A DNA stretch of 12,206 nucleotides from Flavobacteriales bacterium (GTDB taxonomy: Bacteria > Bacteroidota > Bacteroidia > Flavobacteriales_D > Sanyastnellaceae), in assembly GCA_028823435.1 (NCBI GenBank), contig JAPKBK010000026.1, positions 1-12,206 on the forward strand, given 5' to 3'. Below are positions 1 to 6,382 of this stretch, piece after piece. A program made the translations under genes and the position numbers. The notes beneath the pieces are model-generated. The model was given only the letters and a program-made list of their open reading frames with translations. It was not told the origin of the DNA and searched no databases. Each line of letters opens with the position of its first letter. Position 1 is the stretch's first letter.

Positions 1-309
1 GGAATGGGGTCTATTGAAGCCATGGAAAAAGGGTCAAAAGACAGGTATTTCCAAGACACCGAAGATGATGTCAAAAAACTAGTTCCAGAAGGGATAAGTG
101 GCCAAGTCCCATTCAAAGGATCTGTCAAAGAGGTCATGCACCAAATTACAGGAGGTATTCGTGCAGGCCTTGGATATTGTGGGGCCAAGACTATTTCCGA
201 TCTACAAGAAGATTCTCAATTCATTAGAATAACAAGTGCCAGCATGAAAGAAAGTCACCCACACGATGTCATGATTTCTAGAGAGGCACCAAATTATAGC
301 ATTCGCTAA
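1..309 (+). CDS. guaB: IMP dehydrogenase, C-terminal end (5' truncated by window edge)
   Basis: IMP dehydrogenase oxidises IMP to XMP with NAD+, the committed step of guanine nucleotide synthesis, in the cytoplasm. Only the last 102 codons are present. The reading frame is open from base 1 (Gly) and the ATG at base 4 is the internal Met of a G-M-G-S motif, not a start. What is visible matches the end of the catalytic barrel of GuaB: GSIEAMEKGSKDRY (the active-site flap region), then VPEGISGQVPFKG, GGIRAGLGYCGAKTI, and the C-terminal tail ESHPHDVMISREAPNYS. These are strongly conserved in bacterial GuaB, and the protein ends where the family normally ends. The next gene starts 20 bases after the stop, with no visible terminator between, so the chaperone genes downstream may share its transcript. 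The CBS domains and catalytic Cys loop lie outside the window. Confidence 0.95.
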   Translation, partial: GMGSIEAMEKGSKDRYFQDTEDDVKKLVPEGISGQVPFKGSVKEVMHQITGGIRAGLGYCGAKTISDLQEDSQFIRITSASMKESHPHDVMISREAPNYSIR

Positions 310-329
310 GCGCAAGAAAAAGCAATAAA

Positions 330-2357
330 ATGAAACAATTTATTTTAATTTTTACCTTCATCTGTTACACGATGATTGCATGTTTTACTGAGATTCAAGC
401 TCAAACAGACATTGAAAAAGGCACCGAAAATGAATACGTACTTACAGTAGGTGGTGAGGGAGTAACGTTAGATGACTTTAAACATATTTATGGGAAAAAC
501 AACCGTGACAGTGTCATTACACGTGAGCTTCTCGATGATTATATGGAATTGTTTGTCAAGTTTAAGCTTAAGGTAAAGGAAGCTGAATATCTAGGCATGG
601 ATACTGTCGCAGATTACATTAAAGAGCTTGAAGGTTACCGAAAACAATTGGCAAGACCCTATCTCGTAGATATCAATCTGTTAGATGAGTTAGTCAAAGA
701 GGCATTCGACAGACAGCAAGAAGAAATTCATGCAAGCCACATTCTTGTCAGTGTGAATCCTGAAGCACTTCCTGCTGATACAATGAGAGCATGGAGAAGG
801 ATCTCTCTTCTTAAAGCGCGAGTTGAGGCGGGTGAGGACTTTACAGAAGTTGCAACAAGCAAAGGAGGAAGCGATGACCCATCGGCCACAGATAATGGAG
901 GTGATTTGGGTTGGTTTACCGCATTCTCTATGATCTATAATTTCGAGGTTGCTGCTTACTCAACTCCCGTAGGAGAAATTAGCAACATTGTACGTACCAG
1001 ATTTGGTTACCATTTCTTAAAAGTGGATGGAAGACGAGATGCGAGAGGTGAAGTACAAGTTGCCCACATCATGGTGCGTGTCCCTGATGTTAACGATGAT
1101 ACAATGCGTGAGAGTAGCAAGGCAACAATAGACGCCGTGGCTGAATTTCTTCAAGCCGGAGAAACATTCGAATCTCTTGCGCTTAAATACAGTGATGATG
1201 CAACAACAGCAAGTAAAGGGGGTGTTTTACCTTGGTTTGGAACAGGTAAAATGGTGGAAGAATTTGAAAACACTTCGTTCGCATTAGAACAAAATGGTGA
1301 TATTTCTGAGCCGTTTCTAAGCAGCTATGGATGGCATATTGTCAAGCGACTGGGGTTTAAGGGCCTTGTGTCTTTTGACGACGTGAGAAATTCACTTAAA
1401 AAGAAGGTGAGTCGAGATTCACGCGCAGATAAAACAAGGTCGTCTTTCCTCAATAAACTGAAGACAGAATATGGATTCACCCAAGATGCGCGTCGCACAT
1501 CAAACTTAGTCGTCTCAGTGAATAAAACAGATAGCGTGTTCCACAAAGGACACCCCATAGAAAATGTCTATAAATCTGAACTTGGGAAAACATTGTTTTC
1601 TATAGACGGAAACAAAACAACCGTGAGAGATTTCATCAATTACGCAAACGGTCAAAAGCACAGGGGATTAAATCGGCCATCTGAGATGATCTTAAAATCA
1701 TTAATACATCAAATGGTCGAAGAGAAACTTCTCGCATATGAAGACGAAAGACTCGAAGAGAAACATGATGATTTCAGACTTCTCATTGAGGAGTATCACG
1801 ATGGAATTCTTCTGTTTGAATTGACCGACAATAAGGTTTGGTCTAGAGCAGTACGCGACACTTCTGGTCTGGAAGAGTACCATGCAAACAACTCTGAAAT
1901 GTTCATGTGGCCAGAAAGGTTAGATATCGCAGTTTACACATGTGAAGACGCTAAGATTGCAAAAAAGGTCAAGAAAGGAGTAAAGAAAAGTGACGATATT
2001 GAGGCGATGCGAAGAGAACTCATTGGAGAAAGACCGCTTGCAATCCGAATTGAATCCGCACTTTACCCAGAAGGCGTAAATACTTGGGGCGACACCGTTT
2101 TCTACGCACTAAAAAAGGGAACTTTTGACTTAGACAGTAAGGCGCCAAGATTCATGACTTTCGAAGTGGGTGTAGAGGGCATTGTCCTGATTGATGTAAG
2201 AGAACGCGTGCCACCCACACCTAAAACACTTGAAGAAGCAAGAGGTCAAGTTATTGCAAGCTATCAAGATCATCTTGAAAAAGAGTGGATTATGGCATTG
2301 CGCCGCAAATATCAAGTCGACATAAACACCGCTGTGCTTTACAGTATAATCGACTGA
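330..2357 (+). CDS. Exported peptidyl-prolyl isomerase with tandem parvulin domains (PpiC/SurA type)
   Basis: Likely periplasmic folding factor that catalyses prolyl cis-trans isomerisation and chaperones exported or outer-membrane proteins. A signal peptide is visible (Lys2, hydrophobic stretch to about residue 18, probable cleavage after the Ala of IQAQ near residue 24); a Cys at 18 makes a lipoprotein a weaker alternative. After a helical N-terminal region (35-130) come two parvulin domains. Domain 1 (about 131-233) has ASHILV, GGDLGWF and FGYHFLKV, with His137 and His228. Domain 2 (about 241-341) has VAHIMVRV, KGGVLPWFGTGKMVEEFE and YGWHIVKRLG, with His246 and His336. Both keep the parvulin histidines and so look catalytically competent. 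Residues 513-626 resemble a third parvulin fold without its motifs, followed by a long charged helix (about 630-660). The next two genes encode related proteins and follow closely, suggesting an operon. No Shine-Dalgarno is visible; the start is supported by the signal peptide directly after it. Confidence 0.9.
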   Translation: MKQFILIFTFICYTMIACFTEIQAQTDIEKGTENEYVLTVGGEGVTLDDFKHIYGKNNRDSVITRELLDDYMELFVKFKLKVKEAEYLGMDTVADYIKELEGYRKQLARPYLVDINLLDELVKEAFDRQQEEIHASHILVSVNPEALPADTMRAWRRISLLKARVEAGEDFTEVATSKGGSDDPSATDNGGDLGWFTAFSMIYNFEVAAYSTPVGEISNIVRTRFGYHFLKVDGRRDARGEVQVAHIMVRVPDVNDDTMRESSKATIDAVAEFLQAGETFESLALKYSDDATTASKGGVLPWFGTGKMVEEFENTSFALEQNGDISEPFLSSYGWHIVKRLGFKGLVSFDDVRNSLKKKVSRDSRADKTRSSFLNKLKTEYGFTQDARRTSNLVVSVNKTDSVFHKGHPIENVYKSELGKTLFSIDGNKTTVRDFINYANGQKHRGLNRPSEMILKSLIHQMVEEKLLAYEDERLEEKHDDFRLLIEEYHDGILLFELTDNKVWSRAVRDTSGLEEYHANNSEMFMWPERLDIAVYTCEDAKIAKKVKKGVKKSDDIEAMRRELIGERPLAIRIESALYPEGVNTWGDTVFYALKKGTFDLDSKAPRFMTFEVGVEGIVLIDVRERVPPTPKTLEEARGQVIASYQDHLEKEWIMALRRKYQVDINTAVLYSIID

Positions 2358-2363
2358 TGGGAC

Positions 2364-3239
2364 ATGGAAATGTCAAATAAGGCGCTTGTTTTTACTTTAG
2401 CTATCGTGGGCTTAAATATGATGTCTTGTGAGATGTTTGAGCGAAAAACCTCACAAGAAAGAATCGTTATCTCTGCATTTGGTGAGACGCTTTCATTAGA
2501 TAAGCTATCCAAAAGAATCCCAGATGTGATGTCTATCGAAGACAGTACGCTTATGGCAGAGCGCATCATTGAAGGATGGATCAGAGAGCACGTTCTATTA
2601 GCAGAGGTTGAAAAAAATATTTCTGAATTTAATCACGACTTTGAGGCCGATGTTACTGCCTATAGAAATGCCTTGCTCGTGAGCCATTTTGAAAGTCGTT
2701 ACGTCGCATCTCGGATAGATGGCAACGTTGAGGAAAACGAAATAGAAAATTTTCACAATGAACACGCTGATCTTTTCCTACTTCAAGAGCATGTGGTGCG
2801 TGCACTTTATGTACAACTACCTGGTGAAGAAACCCAGTTAGATTCTGTCAGAACATGGCTTGAGGCATCCGATTCATTGTCCATACCCAAATTAGAACAG
2901 TGGTGCATAGAACATGGCGCTCATTTCGCCCTAGATTTTGATTACTGGTGGTTTTTAAGTGACCTGTTAGATCAAATCCCGATGCAGATCTATCGCATCG
3001 AAGACCAATTACGTCAAAGAAAAGTGATTGAATTTACGGATGACAATAAAAGATATCTTTTAAGAATACTCGAACATCAATTTAAAGATCTCCCCTCCCC
3101 TATTGGAGTAGCTAGAGATCGGATTGTCGACCTGATTATTCAGGCGAGAAGACGTACTTTATTAGAGGATTTGCGAGACGACCTTGTAAAAGAAGCTTGG
3201 GCTCAAGGAGAAATAATACGAGATAGCATCCCCACTTAA
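2364..3239 (+). CDS. Probable lipoprotein with a degenerate parvulin-like domain (SurA/PpiC-related)
   Basis: Role not established; position and fold suggest a non-catalytic partner of the two neighbouring periplasmic isomerases. The N-terminus has a short hydrophobic stretch (8-20) ending in MMSC, so Cys22 may be lipidated; the lipobox is weak because position -3 is Met rather than Leu. Residues 35-130 form a charged helical region like the SurA/PpiC N-terminal domain, including an EGWIREHVLLAEVE segment. Residues about 141-241 can be laid over a parvulin domain: VVRALYVQLP at the place of the first strand, FDYWWFL at the place of the GWF loop, and RYLLRILEHQ at the place of the FGYHFLKV strand. 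The two catalytic histidines and the GG pair are missing, so isomerase activity is unlikely. The gene lies 6 bases after the previous stop and 23 before the next start. Met3 (position 2370) is an equally possible start. The product assignment rests on my alignment by eye. Confidence 0.72.
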   Translation: MEMSNKALVFTLAIVGLNMMSCEMFERKTSQERIVISAFGETLSLDKLSKRIPDVMSIEDSTLMAERIIEGWIREHVLLAEVEKNISEFNHDFEADVTAYRNALLVSHFESRYVASRIDGNVEENEIENFHNEHADLFLLQEHVVRALYVQLPGEETQLDSVRTWLEASDSLSIPKLEQWCIEHGAHFALDFDYWWFLSDLLDQIPMQIYRIEDQLRQRKVIEFTDDNKRYLLRILEHQFKDLPSPIGVARDRIVDLIIQARRRTLLEDLRDDLVKEAWAQGEIIRDSIPT

Positions 3240-3262
3240 ACCCACCGAACTAACTTCGCCAC

Positions 3263-4615
3263 ATGCAAGGCATTTCTATATTTACGTTTTCGTTTCTTTT
3301 CTCTCTATCGCTGATCGCGCAGCCTGGGAATTCTGAATTTCAACTTCTTGATGGAATCGTCGCAGTAGTGGGTGATGAAATCATTCTTAACAGTGCGATC
3401 GAGGACAGGGCACGTCAAGCGCGTATAGAAGGCGGAGTTACTGATGAAAGTAACAAATGTGGCTTCTTAGAGGAACTTCTGTTTGAGAAACTTCTGTTAC
3501 ACAATGCACGACTAGATAGTTTAGAGGTCGGTGACGGAGAAGTCATGGACGAAATCGAACGACGTCTCGCTTATTACATCAAAATGCTTGGTTCGGTAGA
3601 ATCGTTTGAAGCCGAGTACGGGAAATCTGTCGCTCAGTGGAAAGCAGACTTTACTGAGCCTATATTAGATCAATTGCTTGCGCAAAGGATGCAACAAACG
3701 ATCAGCCAAGAAGTGCGTGCTACGCCAGCTGAAGTTTTGGAATATTTCGAAAAGACACCCGTTGATTCTCTGCCGCTTATCCCCGAAGAATTAAGTTACA
3801 GTGAAATCGTTCTTCAACCAGTGATTTCCGACGAACAAAAACAAGCAGTACGCACAACACTTGATTCAGTCAGAAACCTGGTCGCTACAGGGCAACTTTC
3901 GATGACATTGGCTGCCACACGCTATTCAGAAGACCCAGGCTCTAAATACAAAGGGGGGTGTTATGAAAACATCGCGCGCGGCGTCTTCCTGGCAGAATTC
4001 GAAGCTGCCGTTTTTGACACACCTGTGAATGGATATTCTCCCGTATTTGAAACTGATTTCGGGTACCATTTTGTCAGAGTTACAGAGAAAAGAGGAGAAC
4101 AATTAAGTGCGTGTCCCGTTTTGATGACACCACGAGGAGATACGCTTGCACTCGAAAATCAAAACACGAAAATAGACTCGATTTATGCATCGATAAATGC
4201 CGGAAGTACGACTTTTGAAAAAGATGTTTTGTCTTTTTCTACCCGTGAATCGTCAAAGAATTCTAAGGGTCAAGTTGTCAACCCACGTGACGGTGGGCTC
4301 ATGTTTGGTATCGATGAACTCGATCCTAATTTGTATTTCTTACTGGAACCTTTAGAAGTAGGAGAAATGAGTAGTCCCGTTCAATTGGTGGACGCTGATG
4401 GAAACGGGTTTTGGACGATTCTCCGACTTGAAGCCAGAAAGGCTGCACATAGGGCAAATCCCAAAGATGATTATGGGCTCTTTCAGTCCCAAGTAGAAAA
4501 CAACATGAGAGCCTTAGATATGAATGAGTGGATTGATGAGCACATCTCTGACTCATTCATCAGACTTTCTTCAGAATATATCAACTGTGAATTCAATATT
4601 AATTGGAAGCAGTGA
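3263..4615 (+). CDS. surA: SurA-like periplasmic chaperone / peptidyl-prolyl isomerase
   Basis: SurA-type proteins escort unfolded outer-membrane proteins across the periplasm to the BAM machinery. A signal peptide is clear (hydrophobic residues 5-19, probable cleavage between Ala19 and Gln20). It is followed by the SurA N-terminal signature LLDGIVAVVGDEIILNSAIE (29-48) and a helical chaperone domain to about residue 160. Parvulin domain 1 (about 174-276) retains the closing FGYHFVRV with His269, but the opening strand reads SYSEIVLQ, so the usual first His is replaced, and the GGDLGWF loop reads GGCYENI. Domain 2 (about 282-392) keeps a GGLMFGIDELDP loop but lacks both histidines. The 450-residue length fits the family. 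The protein probably works more as chaperone than enzyme. Its stop (4613-4615) overlaps the likely GTG start of the following glycosyltransferase. No Shine-Dalgarno is seen before the ATG. Confidence 0.87.
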   Translation: MQGISIFTFSFLFSLSLIAQPGNSEFQLLDGIVAVVGDEIILNSAIEDRARQARIEGGVTDESNKCGFLEELLFEKLLLHNARLDSLEVGDGEVMDEIERRLAYYIKMLGSVESFEAEYGKSVAQWKADFTEPILDQLLAQRMQQTISQEVRATPAEVLEYFEKTPVDSLPLIPEELSYSEIVLQPVISDEQKQAVRTTLDSVRNLVATGQLSMTLAATRYSEDPGSKYKGGCYENIARGVFLAEFEAAVFDTPVNGYSPVFETDFGYHFVRVTEKRGEQLSACPVLMTPRGDTLALENQNTKIDSIYASINAGSTTFEKDVLSFSTRESSKNSKGQVVNPRDGGLMFGIDELDPNLYFLLEPLEVGEMSSPVQLVDADGNGFWTILRLEARKAAHRANPKDDYGLFQSQVENNMRALDMNEWIDEHISDSFIRLSSEYINCEFNINWKQ

Positions 4616-5364
4616 ACATCTCTAAGGTGAGTATCATCACTGTATGTTACAATGCCTCTGATGTTATTTCTAAATGTCTCGATTCAGTTAAGGAGCAAGT
4701 GATTGAAAATGTGACCGTCGAACACATCGTGATTGACGGTGGATCAAACGATGGAACGTTAAAAATCATACGCGATCACAACAGTCCCGACCATGTTGTT
4801 TCTGAACAAGACGACGGACTGTACGACGCCATGAACAAGGGGCTAGCCAAAGCAAATGGAGAAGTCATCGCATTTCTGAATAGCGATGATTTCTACGCGG
4901 ACCCAAATGTCATCTCCGATGTCGTGTCCGCATTTAAATCTTCAGATGCGCAGGCTGTTTTCGGAGACCTTGTCGTTTTTGACCCTGAAAAAGAGGATCA
5001 CATTGTCCGAAGATGGAAGGCAGGGCCACAAGGGGATTTTAAACACGGATGGATGCCACCCCATCCCACGCTCTTTGTGAGGAAATCCGTTTTTAAGCAA
5101 TCTGGAGGATTTAATCTGAATTTTAAGTTTTCTGCAGATTACGAATGGATGATTCGAAGTCTGTACTCCGAGAACCTACCGCTCACCTATCTCCCAAGAA
5201 CACTGGTAAAAATGAGGGCTGGCGGTTTGAGTAATGCATCTTTGAAGAATCGATTGAAAGCCCACATTGAAGATTATAATGCTTGGAAAGTAAATTGCGA
5301 AAACCCGTATCCATGGACTATTTTTCTAAAACCACTCAGAAAAATAACTCAATTTATAAAATGA
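4612..5364 (+). CDS. Family 2 glycosyltransferase (WcaE-like)
   Basis: Cytoplasmic GT-A-fold glycosyltransferase expected to add a sugar from a nucleotide donor to a growing surface-polysaccharide unit. Counting from the GTG start, the nucleotide-binding start VSIITVCYN lies at about 6-14. Then come HIVIDGGSNDGT (donor binding, about 38-49), SEQDDGLYDAMNKG (about 64-77; typical of the WcaE/colanic-acid branch of GT2), and LNSDD (about 89-93), the metal-binding DxD-like motif. SADYEW near 180 provides a likely catalytic acidic residue. I chose the GTG at 4612 because its bases overlap the surA stop as GTGA, the same 4-nt arrangement used downstream; TTG at 4603 and GTG at 4627 are alternatives in frame. 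Length (about 250 residues) is normal for the family. The gene sits between surA and moxR, away from the main glycan genes. Donor and acceptor cannot be told from sequence. Confidence 0.88.
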   Translation: MNISKVSIITVCYNASDVISKCLDSVKEQVIENVTVEHIVIDGGSNDGTLKIIRDHNSPDHVVSEQDDGLYDAMNKGLAKANGEVIAFLNSDDFYADPNVISDVVSAFKSSDAQAVFGDLVVFDPEKEDHIVRRWKAGPQGDFKHGWMPPHPTLFVRKSVFKQSGGFNLNFKFSADYEWMIRSLYSENLPLTYLPRTLVKMRAGGLSNASLKNRLKAHIEDYNAWKVNCENPYPWTIFLKPLRKITQFIK

Positions 5365-5405
5365 GTGTGGGTCGAGTGAAGCGTCTTATATTTGGTCTGC
5401 AATAG
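5361..5405 (+). other. Fourteen-codon ORF at the end of the glycosyltransferase gene, possible gene remnant
   Basis: An ATG at 5361 overlaps the glycosyltransferase stop as ATGA and opens a frame of 14 codons (MSVGRVKRLIFGLQ) ending in TAG at 5403-5405, just before moxR. The overlap geometry matches the real gene junctions further right, so this could be the stub of a deleted gene, a small leader ORF, or chance. There is no independent evidence that it is translated. Confidence 0.2.
5387..5394 (+). promoter_or_regulatory. Candidate Bacteroidota -7 promoter element before moxR
   Basis: TATATTTG is an exact match to the TAnnTTTG element recognised by the Bacteroidota primary sigma factor. It ends 21 bases before the moxR ATG, which would give a short leader. 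At the expected -33 position there is only a poor match (TGTG near 5366 rather than TTTG/TTG), so this is at best a moderate promoter. It lies in one of the two longest gaps in the window (51 bases), which fits a new transcript starting at moxR. Confidence 0.4.
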
Positions 5406-5415
5406 ATAAACAAAA

Positions 5416-6369
5416 ATGAACGATAAAGAAGCTCTAGACAATCTGCGTGTCAAGCATCAACAACTTATTGATGAAGTAGGGAAAGTCATCGTAGGACAAC
5501 AGAATGTTGTGAAAGAAGTCACAATGGCAATTCTTGCGGGAGGCCACTGTCTCCTTGTAGGCGTACCTGGACTCGCAAAAACTTTACTCGTACAGACGGT
5601 TTCAGATGCATTGGGCATGTCTTTCAACCGAATTCAGTTTACCCCTGACCTTATGCCATCAGATATCACTGGGTCTGAAATTCTGAATGACGCGCGGAAA
5701 TTTGAGTTCGTCAAAGGACCCCTGTTTGCAAACATCGTGCTTGCTGATGAGATCAACCGTACGCCCCCGAAAACACAAGCGGCGCTTCTCGAGGCGATGC
5801 AAGAGAAGTCCGTCACAGTAAATGGAAAAGGCTATCAATTGCCAAATCCGTTTTTCGTTCTCGCAACTCAAAACCCCATCGAACAAGAAGGTACATACCC
5901 CCTTCCTGAAGCGCAACTCGATCGATTCATGTTCAACACCTGGGTAGATTACCCGAGTTTTGAAGAAGAACTCAATGTCGTTAAACTCACTACAGGAGAT
6001 CATTCCTCGCAAGTGTCTCCTGTGCTTTCTGGCGAAGAGATTCTGAGCTATCAAAAGCTCATCAGACGGATGCCCATTGCTGACAACGTACTTAACTACG
6101 CAGTCAACCTCGCCAGCAAAACACGTCCAGGCCGTGAGAAAGCAACCGAAGAAGTCAACAAATACATCAGTTGGGGCGCTGGGCCACGCGCTTCTCAATT
6201 CCTAGTCGTCGGCGCAAAAGTTCACGCAGCTCTCGCAGGAAAATACAGCCCAGACATTGAAGATGTTCAAGCTGTAGCGCTTCCTATTCTACGTCACAGA
6301 ATCGTTCCCAATTACAAAGCTGAAGCAGATGGGATTACTGTGGAGAAATTGATCGCGAATTTGATATAA
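5416..6369 (+). CDS. MoxR-family AAA+ ATPase
   Basis: MoxR proteins are cytoplasmic AAA+ ATPases thought to act as chaperones that mature or activate metal-binding or envelope protein complexes, often with von Willebrand factor A proteins. The motifs are complete: VGQQNVVKEV before the P-loop, Walker A GVPGLAKT (49-56), the family-typical FTPDLMPSDITG (75-86), Walker B IVLADEINR (107-115), QAALLEAMQE (121-130), sensor 1 ATQNPIEQEGTYPLPEAQLDRF (150-171) with the likely arginine finger at Arg170, and a C-terminal lid domain with a sensor 2 region near GAGPRASQ. At 317 residues it is full length. The A-rich sequence before the ATG has no Shine-Dalgarno, as usual for Bacteroidota. The common downstream partners (DUF58, VWA, BatD-like genes) are absent; an ABC exporter follows 13 bases after the stop. 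Target unknown. Confidence 0.93.
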   Translation: MNDKEALDNLRVKHQQLIDEVGKVIVGQQNVVKEVTMAILAGGHCLLVGVPGLAKTLLVQTVSDALGMSFNRIQFTPDLMPSDITGSEILNDARKFEFVKGPLFANIVLADEINRTPPKTQAALLEAMQEKSVTVNGKGYQLPNPFFVLATQNPIEQEGTYPLPEAQLDRFMFNTWVDYPSFEEELNVVKLTTGDHSSQVSPVLSGEEILSYQKLIRRMPIADNVLNYAVNLASKTRPGREKATEEVNKYISWGAGPRASQFLVVGAKVHAALAGKYSPDIEDVQAVALPILRHRIVPNYKAEADGITVEKLIANLI

Positions 6370-6382
6370 ATCCCTGCATATC

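Noticed and set aside
4..309. Small independent gene starting at base 4
   Set aside because: The sequence is the C-terminal part of IMP dehydrogenase and the frame is open to the window edge; the Met is internal.
3240..3262. Promoter or terminator between the 291-residue protein gene and surA
   Set aside because: The 23-base gap has no inverted repeat with a T run and no TAnnTTTG element, so the genes are best read as one transcript.
5659..6198. 179-codon open frame on the minus strand
   Set aside because: Lies wholly inside moxR, whose motifs are complete; the translated product is Cys/Phe-rich with no recognisable domain, as expected for an antisense shadow.
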